The notes under the pieces were generated by a model. That model worked only from the letters and a program-made list of their open reading frames with translations. It searched no databases and was not told the DNA's origin. DNA of 64,000 bases from Albimonas sp963977235 (lineage in GTDB: Bacteria > Pseudomonadota > Alphaproteobacteria > Rhodobacterales > Rhodobacteraceae): NCBI RefSeq assembly GCF_963977235.1, contig NZ_CAXBOD010000001.1:434001-498000 (forward strand), in the 5' to 3' direction. The position numbers were made by a program, and so were the translations under genes. Positions 1 through 8,174 of the stretch are shown here, piece after piece. Each line of letters starts with the position of its first letter. Position 1 is the first letter of the stretch.

Positions 1-586
1 GGAGCGCGTCAGTGCCTGCGATCGCCTCGACGCCCAGGCACACGCCCGAGGCGACGACGGCGGCCTGGCCCACGTCGACGGCGCCCAGCGCCTCGACCAC
101 CGCGGCGGCGCGGGCGGCGTCCTCGCGGTCGGCCTCGCCGGGTTGCACGGCGCCCAGCACCCCGGCGGGCGCCAGCAGGTCCTGCAGCAGCTCATGCGCG
201 CCGACCATGCGGTAGCCCTCGTCCTCGAAGATCGAGGCGAAGCCGCGCAGCATCCCGTCGTCGCCCTTGCGCAGCAGGGTCAGGGCCTTGGCGATCAGCG
301 CCAGGCCCTTCAGGTCGAGCCGCAGGGGATCGAGCTTCGGGCGGGCCATCGCGCCGGCGAAGCAGATCCGGTCGCAGCCCTTCGCCTTCAGCGCCTTGAA
401 CAGGCGGCCGGGTTTCTCGAAGGGCAGGTCGAGCACGTCCATGCCCTCGGCCCAGGGGGCCTGCGTGCCCTCGAAGCGGACGATCAGCAGGGGCAGGCCG
501 CGGCGGCGGCGATCCTCGGCGATCAGGCGGGGCAGGGCGCCGGTTCCGGCAACCAGGGCCAGCGCGCCCTCGGACCCGTCGGCCAC
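1..586 (-). CDS. lpxI: UDP-2,3-diacylglucosamine pyrophosphatase LpxI (partial, C-terminus outside window)
   Basis: Lipid A pathway hydrolase that converts UDP-2,3-diacylglucosamine to 2,3-diacylglucosamine 1-phosphate at the inner membrane face; LpxI is the alphaproteobacterial counterpart of LpxH. Translating the minus strand gives an N-terminus with the family signature ALVAGTGALPRLIAE, then LPFEKPGRLFKALK and AGAMARPKLDPLRLDLKG. About 195 codons lie in the window and the rest runs off the left edge. I start it at the GTG at 584-586, just after the lpxA stop, because the family motif begins nine residues later and no better start is visible. It follows lpxA by four bases, so it is the last visible gene of the bamA-skp-fabZ-lpxA-lpxI run. 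lpxB is the expected next gene outside the window, by inference only. Confidence 0.85.
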   Translation of the reverse strand, partial: MADGSEGALALVAGTGALPRLIAEDRRRRGLPLLIVRFEGTQAPWAEGMDVLDLPFEKPGRLFKALKAKGCDRICFAGAMARPKLDPLRLDLKGLALIAKALTLLRKGDDGMLRGFASIFEDEGYRMVGAHELLQDLLAPAGVLGAVQPGEADREDAARAAAVVEALGAVDVGQAAVVASGVCLGVEAIAGTDAL

Positions 587-590
587 GCCG

Positions 591-1394
591 TCAGCCCCGC
601 GGGGTGACGAAGTGGCGGGAGCTTTCGGCCAGCATGAAGCGGCAGACGTCGGCGGCGAGCGGGGTGGTCCAGCGTTCGGCCGCCTCGGCCGCGCGGGCGG
701 CGACGCTGCCGGCGCCCTCGGTGAAGATGAAGTCCACCGCGGCGCGCAGGTCCGCGATATGCGCCCGCTCGGCCTTGGCGCGGCGCAGGCCGACCAGGTT
801 CAGCCCGGCGAGCTGCGCCCGGTCGCCGGTGACCGAGCCATAGGGGATCACGTCGCGCTCGACCCCGGTCAGGCCGCCGACCATCGCGCCCCGGCCGATG
901 CGCGAGTGCTGGTGGACGGCCGCGTTGCCGCCGATGATGGCGCGGTCCTCGACGATCACGTGGCCGCCGAGCGGGGCGTTGTTGGCCAGGATCACCCCGT
1001 TGCCGACGATGCAGTCGTGGCCGACATGGGTCGAGGCCATGAACAGGCAGCCGTCGCCGATCCGGGTCACGAACCCGCCCCCCTCGGTTCCGAGGTTCAT
1101 GGTCACGTGCTCGCGGATCATGTTTCGCGCGCCGATCTCGAGGCGGCTGTCCTCGCCGGCGTATTTCAGGTCCTGGGGCTGGGCGCCGAGCACGGCGAAG
1201 GGCCACACGCGGGTGCCCTCGCCGATGGTGGTGCGTCCCTCGACCACGACGTGGGAGCGCAGCTCGACCCCCGCGGCCAGCGAGACGCGGGCGCCGACCG
1301 TGCAGAACGGGCCGACCGTCGCGCCGGCGCCGATCTCGGCCCCGTCCTCGACGATCGCGGTGGGGTGGACGTTGGCCGAGGGATCCACGGCCAT
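591..1394 (-). CDS. lpxA: UDP-N-acetylglucosamine acyltransferase LpxA
   Basis: First step of lipid A synthesis: transfers a 3-hydroxyacyl chain from acyl-carrier protein to UDP-GlcNAc in the cytoplasm. The protein has the left-handed beta-helix hexapeptide repeats (for example NVHPTAIVEDGAEIGAG at the N-terminus) and the catalytic-His neighbourhood THVGHDCIVGNG, followed by a helical C-terminal domain; about 267 residues, normal for the family. I chose the ATG at 1392-1394 because AGGG stands six bases upstream. The in-frame TTG six bases earlier overlaps the fabZ stop but has its SD directly abutting it. It lies two bases after fabZ and four before lpxI, so it is part of one minus-strand transcription unit. 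Confidence 0.95.
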   Translation of the reverse strand: MAVDPSANVHPTAIVEDGAEIGAGATVGPFCTVGARVSLAAGVELRSHVVVEGRTTIGEGTRVWPFAVLGAQPQDLKYAGEDSRLEIGARNMIREHVTMNLGTEGGGFVTRIGDGCLFMASTHVGHDCIVGNGVILANNAPLGGHVIVEDRAIIGGNAAVHQHSRIGRGAMVGGLTGVERDVIPYGSVTGDRAQLAGLNLVGLRRAKAERAHIADLRAAVDFIFTEGAGSVAARAAEAAERWTTPLAADVCRFMLAESSRHFVTPRG

Positions 1395-1396
1395 GC

Positions 1397-1927
1397 TCAA
1401 CCCTGCCGCGATTTGTGGTCAGGCATCACGATCATCGCCGAGAAATCGGCCTCGGCGCAGATCTTGTCGTCCACCCAGGCCTCTCCCCAGAATTTCCAGA
1501 TCCGGCCGCGGCCGCGCAGGATCTTCACCCGCAGCTCCATCCGGTCGCCGGGCACCACCCGGTTGCGGAAGCGGCACTTGTCGAGCGTCATGAAGTAGAC
1601 CAGCAGATCCTGGCCCTCCATGCCCAGCGTGTCGACGACCAGCACGGCGGCGGTCTGGGCCATGGCCTCGACGATCAGCACGCCGGGCATGATCGGCTCG
1701 TCCGGGAAATGGCCGGTGAACTGCGGCTCGTTCATCGTGACCATCTTGATCCCGACGCAGCTGTCGCCCTTGACCATCTTCTCGACGCGGTCGACGAGGA
1801 GGAAGGGGTAGCGGTGGGGGATCATCCGCTGGATGCGGGAGATGTCGGCGGACCCGTATTCGGCCTGCGCGGGAGCGGTCGCGGCGTCGTCGATCGCCGG
1901 CGCGTCTGCGGAAGGGGTCTCGGTCAT
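1397..1927 (-). CDS. fabZ: 3-hydroxyacyl-[ACP] dehydratase FabZ
   Basis: Dehydrates 3-hydroxyacyl-ACP in type II fatty-acid synthesis and competes with LpxA for the same hydroxyacyl-ACP pool. The hot-dog fold signature is clear: HRYPFLLVDRV near residue 38 and TGHFPDEPIMPGVLIVEAMA with the catalytic His73 and Glu87. The protein is 176 residues, longer than the usual roughly 150, because about 30 Ala/Asp-rich residues precede the conserved core; a shorter start inside this stretch cannot be excluded. It sits between the skp-like gene (about 220 bases upstream) and lpxA. An lpxD gene, often found between skp and fabZ in other Gram-negatives, is not here. Confidence 0.95.
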   Translation of the reverse strand: MTETPSADAPAIDDAATAPAQAEYGSADISRIQRMIPHRYPFLLVDRVEKMVKGDSCVGIKMVTMNEPQFTGHFPDEPIMPGVLIVEAMAQTAAVLVVDTLGMEGQDLLVYFMTLDKCRFRNRVVPGDRMELRVKILRGRGRIWKFWGEAWVDDKICAEADFSAMIVMPDHKSRQG

Positions 1928-2148
1928 GTCCTGGCCCTGGCTGCGTCGTTCGGCGCTCCTGATTGCAGGACGGCCGCGTCAGGTCAAGTCGCGGGGGCCG
2001 TGAGGGGGCTGCGGGACGCTCCGAGGCCCGCGACGCAGCGATTTCCGGGCGTTGGAGAGGTTCAGGCCGCGCTCAGAAAGGTGGCGAGATTGCGGCTCGC
2101 CCGCCAGGCGGCGCCGGGGTCGGGCCGGCGCGGGGCGTCAGCGGGGCA

Positions 2149-3009
2149 TCAGCGGGGCATCAGGTCGTCGGGCGGGTCGAAGCGGACCGCGCCCATCTCG
2201 GCGTCGTAGCGCTCGATCGCGAGGTTGGTGACGTCGAGCGCGGGGTCGGCCGCGGCCACGGCCGAGGCGTCGAGCAGGACCAGCGATCCTGTCTCCCGGC
2301 GCAGGGCTTCGAGCACGCGCGGCAGGGCCGACGCGAGGGCCTGGCGGGCCTCCTGCGTGAACTTCTGGAACAGGGCGCGGCGGTCCTGTCCGGCGGCGCG
2401 CTCGGCCTTCACCTTTCGGTCGAACTCGCGGGCGCGGGCGTCGAACTGGTCGGGGGGCAGGGTGGGCTTGAGGCGGGTGAGCTCCTGCTCCTCGACCTGC
2501 AGCTCGGTCTTCACGCGCTCCAGCTCGGCGGTGACCCGCTCGAGCGTCTCGCGCTCGGTCTCCTGCAGGGCGCGGGCGGCGGCGGAATTCTCGAGCACGG
2601 CCTGGCGGTTGACGATCAGGATCGGGCTTCGGGGAAGCGTGGCGCGCGGCCCCAGTGCGCCCGAGGGGGCCTGGGCGGCGCCGGGCCTGGTCTGGCCTTG
2701 CCCGGTCTGGCCTTGCGCGGTCTGGCCTTGCGCGGGACCCGGCGCGGTCTGGGACGGCGCGGCCTGGGGGGGCGCGGCCTGGTCGGACGGGGACGGGCTC
2801 GGGTCCGCCGGAGCCCGCGGCGCCGGGGCGGGCGTTTCGGGCGAGAGCGTCTCGGGCGAGGGGGCCAGGGGCGTGGACGTCGCCGCGGGCGCCTCCGCCG
2901 TCGGAGCGGCCTGGTCCTGCGCCGCGGCCGGTCCCGCCAGCAGGGCGCAGGCGAGGCCCAGCGCCGCGCCGGCGGCGGCCGCGCGCCGCGATGCCGGGCG
3001 CGCGGGCAC
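2149..3009 (-). CDS. OmpH/Skp-family periplasmic chaperone-like protein
   Basis: Likely periplasmic chaperone that holds unfolded outer-membrane proteins for BamA, which is encoded immediately upstream. The start is a GTG two bases after the bamA stop. An N-terminal signal peptide (hydrophobic run ending AGPAAAQ) is followed by about 90 residues rich in Ala, Pro, Ser and Gln with QGQT-type repeats. The OmpH-like core then begins around residue 127 (ILIVNRQAVLENSAAARAL) and continues as a long charged coiled coil. The protein is 286 residues against about 160-200 for typical Skp, the excess being the low-complexity linker. The function rests on the coiled-coil core and the bamA neighbour. Confidence 0.8.
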   Translation of the reverse strand: MPARPASRRAAAAGAALGLACALLAGPAAAQDQAAPTAEAPAATSTPLAPSPETLSPETPAPAPRAPADPSPSPSDQAAPPQAAPSQTAPGPAQGQTAQGQTGQGQTRPGAAQAPSGALGPRATLPRSPILIVNRQAVLENSAAARALQETERETLERVTAELERVKTELQVEEQELTRLKPTLPPDQFDARAREFDRKVKAERAAGQDRRALFQKFTQEARQALASALPRVLEALRRETGSLVLLDASAVAAADPALDVTNLAIERYDAEMGAVRFDPPDDLMPR

Positions 3010-3011
3010 GA

Positions 3012-5516
3012 TCAGAACCGCGTGCCGACCGTGAAGCGGAAGAACTCGCGGTCGTCGCTGTCGTCATAGGCCAGCGGGTAGGCGAAGTTGAACCGCAGCG
3101 GGCCGAAGGCGCTGTCGATATAGAGCGCGGCGCCGACCGAGGCGCGCAGCGACATCGAATCGTCGATGGTCACCGGCGGGCGCTTGCCGCGGTCGGGGAA
3201 GGTGGTCTCGTCCAGTCCGAACAGCGTGCCGACGTCGGCGAAGACGCCGCCGTAGACGCCGAACTCCTCCGGCAGGCCGATCGGGAAGCTGAGGTCCGAG
3301 CGCAGCACCGCGTAGTAGTTGCCGCCCAGCGAGTCGTCGCGGGTGTAGTTGAACCGCCGCGGCGGCACGAAGGGCTTGCCGGTGGTCGGGTCGATCCGCG
3401 CGAAGGTGGTGGACGAATCGTCCCTCGGGCCGATGCCCGCGGTGCCGAAGCCGCGGAAGCTGTCGCCGCCCAGGAAGAACCGGTCGGTCACCCGCACGCC
3501 GTCGCCGGCCGAGAAGATCGCGCCGGCCTCGGCCTCGACGGAGGCGACCAGCTCGTCGTCGAAGAAGCCCTGGTAGGCCTTGGCCCGCGCCACCGTGCGG
3601 CTGAACACGGTCGAGCTGCCCATGGCGGTGACGTCCTCGCTCAGCTCCACGATGAAGCCGCCGGCGGGCTCCACGGGATCGTCGCGCTTGTCCAGCGTCC
3701 AGGTGGCGCCGACGCCCATGTAGAACTCGTCGCCCTCGTCCGCGACGATGGCCGGCGAGGCGAAGCGCTGCACGTCGCGGATCTCGTCCTGGGACAGGCG
3801 GATGCGGGTCTGCAGCCGCTGGTCCTCGCCCACCGGAAACTCGAGGTAGGGCAGGAACTGCAGCCGGGTTTCCTTGAACGAGGAGTAGTCGGTGCGGTCA
3901 TCGCGCAGCCAGCCGATGTCGAAACCGCCCGTGAGGTCGCGGTCGAGCAGGCGCGGCTCCTCGAACACCAGGCGGACCTGCTGGGTCTCGCCGGAGATCG
4001 AGACCGAGGCCGACACGTACTGCCCGCGGCCGAGGAAGTTGCGCTCCGACACCGTGAGATCGCCGATCGGGCCGTCCGCCGAGGAGAAGCCGACGCCGAA
4101 GGAGATCGATCCGGTCAGCCGCTCCTCGACCGAGGTCTTGATGACCGCGCGGTCGTCGGCCGAGCCGCGCTCGGGGCGCACGTCGACCGTCTCGAAGAAG
4201 CCCAGCTCGCGCAGGCGGGCGCGGGCCTGCTGGACCTCCTGGGCGTTGTAGGCGTCGCCCTCGGCCATGTTGAACTCGCGCCGGATGACGCGGTCGAGCG
4301 TGCGGGTGTTGCCCTCGATGTCGATGCGCTCGACATAGACGCGCGGGCCTTCGGCCACCTCCAGCGTCACGCCGATGACGCGGTTCTCGGGGTCGGTGTC
4401 GGCGCGCGGGCGCACGTCCACGAAGGCGTAGCCCTGCTGGCCGAGCTGGAAGATCAGATTCTCGATCGCCTCGTCGACGTCCGAAATCGAGTAGATCTCC
4501 CCCGGCTCCATCGGGAAGATCGCGGTGAAGCTTTCGGGGTCGACGCCGGGGATGCGGATGTCGAGGCCGAGGTCGCCGAAGGTGTACTGCTCGCCTTCCT
4601 CCACCGTGAAGGTGATCAGGAAGTCCTCGCGGTCGGCCGCGAGCTCGGCGGTGGCCGACAGCACTTGGAAGTCGGCGTAGCCGTAGTCGAGGTAGTAGCG
4701 GCGCAGCAGCTCCTTGTCATACTCCAGCCGGTCCGGATCGTAGGTGCCGGTGGAGAAGATCCAGGCCAGCAGGCCGTTCTCGCGAGTCTGGATGGCGCCG
4801 CGCAGGCGGCTGTCGGAGAACTCGCGGTTGCCCACGAAGTCGATCGAGCGGATGCCGGTCGGCTCGCCCTCGTCGATCTCGAACACGAGGTCGACGCGGT
4901 TGTTCTCCCGCTCGATGATCACCGGCTCGACGGTGGCGCCGTAGCGGCCGGCGCGGCGGTAGAGGTCGAGCAGGGTCTGCGCGTCGCGATCGGCGGTGGC
5001 GCGCGAGAAGGCCGCGCGCGAGGCCGAGGTGACCGAGCCCATCAGCACGTCGTCGTCGAGCTCGTCGTTGCCCTCGAAGGTGACGAGGTTGATGTAGGGC
5101 GCCTCGCGCACCTGCACGAGCAGGCCGTCGGCCATCGGCGAGATGGTCACGTCCTGGAACAGGCCGGTGTCGAGCAGGCGGCGCAGGGATTCGTTGATCT
5201 GCGCGGCGGTCGCAGGCTCGCCGATCTGGACGGTCATGTAGGCCTGGATGGTCGAGTCGTCGACGCGCTGGGCGCCCTCGACCAGGATCCGCTGCACGTT
5301 CGAGACCACCGGCGCGTCCTGGGCCGCGGCCGGGGCTGCGGCCAGCAGGGCCAGCGCCGAGGCCGAGGCGGCCAGCGCCCCGGGGACGGCGGCAGGCAGG
5401 GCTGCGGCCAGCGTCGCGGCCAGCGCCTGCGCCCGCAGGGCAGGCGCCGGGTCGCGCAGGCGTCCGCAGGAAGTGCGTCCGCCGCGCCGCGCCGTCGTGG
5501 TCCGCTGTGCCGCCAT
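3012..5516 (-). CDS. bamA: outer membrane protein assembly factor BamA
   Basis: Core of the beta-barrel assembly machinery in the outer membrane. A long N-terminal signal region ends in an AAAPAAAQ-type cleavage site, followed by repeated POTRA modules (for example ILVEGAQRVDDSTIQAYM and IDFVGNREFSDSRLRGAI) and a C-terminal barrel. The barrel carries the loop-6 motif as DSFRGFG and ends in FRFTVGTRF, the terminal aromatic outer-membrane signal. With the ATG at 5514-5516 the protein is 834 residues; GGAG lies about nine bases upstream, so I prefer it to the in-frame start 141 bases earlier. It heads the visible skp-fabZ-lpxA-lpxI unit. rseP, often upstream of bamA, is not seen here. Confidence 0.95.
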   Translation of the reverse strand: MAAQRTTTARRGGRTSCGRLRDPAPALRAQALAATLAAALPAAVPGALAASASALALLAAAPAAAQDAPVVSNVQRILVEGAQRVDDSTIQAYMTVQIGEPATAAQINESLRRLLDTGLFQDVTISPMADGLLVQVREAPYINLVTFEGNDELDDDVLMGSVTSASRAAFSRATADRDAQTLLDLYRRAGRYGATVEPVIIERENNRVDLVFEIDEGEPTGIRSIDFVGNREFSDSRLRGAIQTRENGLLAWIFSTGTYDPDRLEYDKELLRRYYLDYGYADFQVLSATAELAADREDFLITFTVEEGEQYTFGDLGLDIRIPGVDPESFTAIFPMEPGEIYSISDVDEAIENLIFQLGQQGYAFVDVRPRADTDPENRVIGVTLEVAEGPRVYVERIDIEGNTRTLDRVIRREFNMAEGDAYNAQEVQQARARLRELGFFETVDVRPERGSADDRAVIKTSVEERLTGSISFGVGFSSADGPIGDLTVSERNFLGRGQYVSASVSISGETQQVRLVFEEPRLLDRDLTGGFDIGWLRDDRTDYSSFKETRLQFLPYLEFPVGEDQRLQTRIRLSQDEIRDVQRFASPAIVADEGDEFYMGVGATWTLDKRDDPVEPAGGFIVELSEDVTAMGSSTVFSRTVARAKAYQGFFDDELVASVEAEAGAIFSAGDGVRVTDRFFLGGDSFRGFGTAGIGPRDDSSTTFARIDPTTGKPFVPPRRFNYTRDDSLGGNYYAVLRSDLSFPIGLPEEFGVYGGVFADVGTLFGLDETTFPDRGKRPPVTIDDSMSLRASVGAALYIDSAFGPLRFNFAYPLAYDDSDDREFFRFTVGTRF

Positions 5517-5751
5517 GTCGATGCTCTCCGCCTCGTTCCGGCCCGGCCCGACCGTTCTGGTGGAGGGGTCCGGGTGGAACCCCTTTAGATCGGATTCTAG
5601 GGCGGGGTCAAAGGCGTCGCTGCAGCGCATCGACGTTGCCGCGCCGGGCGCCGCCACGGCGCCGCGCCCGGGGCGCGCCGGAGGGCCCGCGATCCGCCCG
5701 CCGTCTTCCCGTCCGGCCCCCGCTCCGCGCCGGCGCAGGCGGGCGCCGCGG

Positions 5752-6810
5752 TCACAGTCCCCGGGCGTGCAGGAAGTCGTCGATCGCCTGCCAGACAGGG
5801 CCGCCGACGGGGCCGTCGGGGTCCTCCATCAGCGTCTCGTGGCGGCCCTGATTGATCTCGACGAGGGTGACCTGCCCCCCTTGGCTCCCCCCGTGGCGCG
5901 CGGCGTGGGCGTGGATCGGGGCGGGGTCGACCACCGTCTCGTCCGAGCCCAGCAGAACCAGCCGCGGGACCTCGGGCCCGGGCGCGCGGGCGAGCGCCGC
6001 GGTCTCGGCGAAGGCCGCGTCCACCCAGCCGAAGGTCGGCGAGGCCAGCGTCAGCTCGGGGTGCGCCTGCGCCTGGGCGACGAACCGGTCCCAGAATCCG
6101 CGGTCGGTGGTCAGCACGTTGCCCTCGAAGCCCGCGTCGAGGACATAGGTCGACTCGGGCGGACCCGGCCGCGCCGCCCGCCGGGCGCCGCCCATCCGGG
6201 TGGCGACATGCACGACGGGCCGCGCGAAGGCCGCCGTGCCGCCCAGCCTGAGCCCCCACATCGGCGCCGAGAAGATCGCCGCCGCGGGGCGCGTCGCCTC
6301 GGCCGAGAGCGCCCCGTCGACCAGCGCGCGCAGGCCGATGCAGCCGCCCATCGAGTGGCACAGCAGCACCCGCGGCCCGGTGTGCGCGGCGACCTCGGCC
6401 CAGCCCAGCAGGGCCCGGATGTCGGCCTGGAACTCGGCGAAGCGCCCGACATGGCCGAGCCGCGGCGTCGCGCGGTCCGAAAGACCCTGGCCCCGCCAGT
6501 CCAGCGAGGCGACGTCGAAGCCCCGCGCCCGCAGCCGGGCGATCACGGGGGCGTATTTCTCGAGATACTCGGTGCGGCCCGGGAACAGCAGCGCCAGCCC
6601 CCGCGCGGCCCCGCCGCCGCCCCCGGCGCCGGGCGCGCGCCACAGCGCGGCGCGCAGCCGGGGCGCGCCGCCCGGCCCCCGGGGGACGCGCAGCCAGACG
6701 CAGGCGTCCGGCGCCGGGGGGCCGGCGGCCTCGCCATGCCAGGGCGCGGGGCCCTCGACCACGGTCGGCTCGACCTTCGACGGCGACTTGGCCTGCGCGC
6801 CCCGGGCCAT
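5752..6810 (-). CDS. alpha/beta hydrolase, PldB/monoglyceride-lipase-like (S33 type)
   Basis: Probable serine hydrolase acting on lysophospholipids or monoacylglycerols; the substrate is inferred only. The core has the strand LALLFPGRTEYLEKYAPVI typical of lysophospholipase L2-like enzymes, DWRGQGLS, the nucleophile elbow CHSMGG (Ser, with Cys instead of the common Gly at the first position), LLGSDETVVDP for the acid and GRHETLMED for the catalytic His. 352 residues with about 70 residues of Pro/Ala/Gly-rich N-terminus. It starts three bases after the SCP2-like gene and is probably co-transcribed with it, which fits a lipid-related role. No signal peptide is evident. Confidence 0.8.
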   Translation of the reverse strand: MARGAQAKSPSKVEPTVVEGPAPWHGEAAGPPAPDACVWLRVPRGPGGAPRLRAALWRAPGAGGGGGAARGLALLFPGRTEYLEKYAPVIARLRARGFDVASLDWRGQGLSDRATPRLGHVGRFAEFQADIRALLGWAEVAAHTGPRVLLCHSMGGCIGLRALVDGALSAEATRPAAAIFSAPMWGLRLGGTAAFARPVVHVATRMGGARRAARPGPPESTYVLDAGFEGNVLTTDRGFWDRFVAQAQAHPELTLASPTFGWVDAAFAETAALARAPGPEVPRLVLLGSDETVVDPAPIHAHAARHGGSQGGQVTLVEINQGRHETLMEDPDGPVGGPVWQAIDDFLHARGL

Positions 6811-6813
6811 GGC

Positions 6814-7104
6814 TCAGGCCAGCAGCGAGCTGAGCGCCATCGCCTTGGACATGTCCCCGTCCACCTTCAGACGCCCGGACATGAAGGCCGAAGTCGGGCT
6901 GAGGTCGCCAGAGACCAGCCCGCGGAAGGTGTCCTCGTCGGCCGAGATCGTGCAGTCGGCCTCGGAATCGTCCTGGGTGACCTTGTCGCCCTCGACCCGC
7001 AGGGCGCCGACGCCCTCGATGTCGAACTTGATCGAGCCGTCGATCGACTGGCCGTTCAGGCGGTTCTGCAGCTCTTCCGCAGCGGCGGCGATGGTCTCGC
7101 TCAT
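6814..7104 (-). CDS. SCP2 sterol-binding domain protein
   Basis: A 96-residue protein that is essentially one SCP2 domain, a small fold with a hydrophobic tunnel that binds lipids or fatty acyl groups. Recognisable stretches are IKFDIEGVGALRVEGD, then ADCTISADEDTF, and the C-terminal SGRLKVDGDMSKAMAL. The start ATG is preceded by GGGGGA about nine bases upstream. It is followed directly by the alpha/beta hydrolase gene (three-base gap), suggesting a two-gene lipid-handling operon. The 142-base gap to the divergent TPR gene must hold its promoter. The bound ligand cannot be told from sequence. Confidence 0.88.
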   Translation of the reverse strand: MSETIAAAAEELQNRLNGQSIDGSIKFDIEGVGALRVEGDKVTQDDSEADCTISADEDTFRGLVSGDLSPTSAFMSGRLKVDGDMSKAMALSSLLA

Positions 7105-7246
7105 CAGGTGTTCCCCCTTCGGGTGTCCATTCGGGTTGCCAGGTCGGTCGCCGCGCGATCACGTCACGGCGAGGATGTCCGTTTAGGGGGCGCCCTCGCC
7201 CCTCCCGCGCTTCGCATTTCGCACGCGGGCGGCTACACTGTCATGC

Positions 7247-7987
7247 ATGACGCACAGGTCAAACCGTTCCCTTGCGGCCCCCCGCGCGCTGGCCTCGGCC
7301 CTCGTGCTGGGCGCCGTCGCGTCCACGGTCCCCTGGGGCCCGTGGGGCGCCCCGCAGCTTGCCGCCCAGCCGCTGGAGGAGGTCGTGCCCGCGCCCGGGT
7401 CGCGCCCCGAGCCGCAGCAGGCCCCGGCCCGCCCCCCCGATTCGCCCGCGACAGCGTCCGGGAGCGAGGAGGAGGCCGCGCGCCCCGACCTCTCGACCGT
7501 CGAGGGACGCCGCGCGCGCCTCGACCAGCTCTTCGCCCAGCTGCCGGAGGCGGACGAGGCCCAGGCCGCAAAGATCCAGTCCGAGATCCAGCGCCTGTGG
7601 GCGCGGTCGGACAGCGACACCATGGACCTGATCCTGCTGCGCGGCCGCAACGCGCTCGAGCGGCAGGAGCTGGTCAAGGCGCTGCACCACTTCACCGCCG
7701 CCACCGACCACGCCCCCGACTTCGCCGAGGCCTGGAACCTGCGCGCCACCGCCTTCTTCATGCATGGCGAGCTGGGCATGGCCCTGTCGGACATCGAGCA
7801 TGTGCTGGCGCTCGAGCCGCGCCATTTCGGCGCGCTCTCGGGCCTGGGCGTGATCCTCGAGCAGCTGGGCCGCGAGGCCGACGCCCTGGCCGCCTTCCGC
7901 GAGGCGCAGCGGATCAATCCGCACCTCGAGAACGTCGATGAGGCGATCGAGCGTCTTGCCCATGAGGTCGACGGACGCAATATCTGA
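7247..7987 (+). CDS. exported tetratricopeptide repeat protein
   Basis: Predicted periplasmic TPR protein of 246 residues; its partner is unknown. It has an N-terminal signal-like segment (basic start, then ALASALVLGAVAS), a Pro/Ala/Glu-rich linker to about residue 85, and a charged helical stretch. At least three TPR units follow (around LVKALHHFTAATDHAPDFAEAWN, read as two helices, then MALSDIEHVLALEPRHFGAL and DALAAFREAQRINPHLEN). It is transcribed away from the SCP2 gene. TPR proteins of this layout are common next to conserved genes in Rhodobacterales, but I recognise no specific name. Confidence 0.8.
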   Translation: MTHRSNRSLAAPRALASALVLGAVASTVPWGPWGAPQLAAQPLEEVVPAPGSRPEPQQAPARPPDSPATASGSEEEAARPDLSTVEGRRARLDQLFAQLPEADEAQAAKIQSEIQRLWARSDSDTMDLILLRGRNALERQELVKALHHFTAATDHAPDFAEAWNLRATAFFMHGELGMALSDIEHVLALEPRHFGALSGLGVILEQLGREADALAAFREAQRINPHLENVDEAIERLAHEVDGRNI

Positions 7988-8174
7988 AGCGCCGGCCCCA
8001 GCCTCCCGCCGGCCCCGATCCGCCCCCCCCGTGCCGGGATCTCGCCCAGCGCCGGACGACCTCGCCCCTTGACGCGCGGCCTCCGCCGCGCCGAACGTCC
8101 CCCGGACGACATGCGAAACCGCCGCCGGCCCTGGCTTTCAGGGGCCGACGCGCCCCCCCCCGGAGACCCGACGC

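Noticed and set aside
2655..5588. 977-residue plus-strand ORF opposite bamA
   Set aside because: Composition is low complexity and arginine/glycine/alanine-rich; bamA on the other strand has full POTRA and barrel features.
5597..7162. 521-residue minus-strand ORF overlapping the alpha/beta hydrolase and SCP2 genes
   Set aside because: It runs in another frame across two well-supported genes and is Arg/Gly/Pro-rich.
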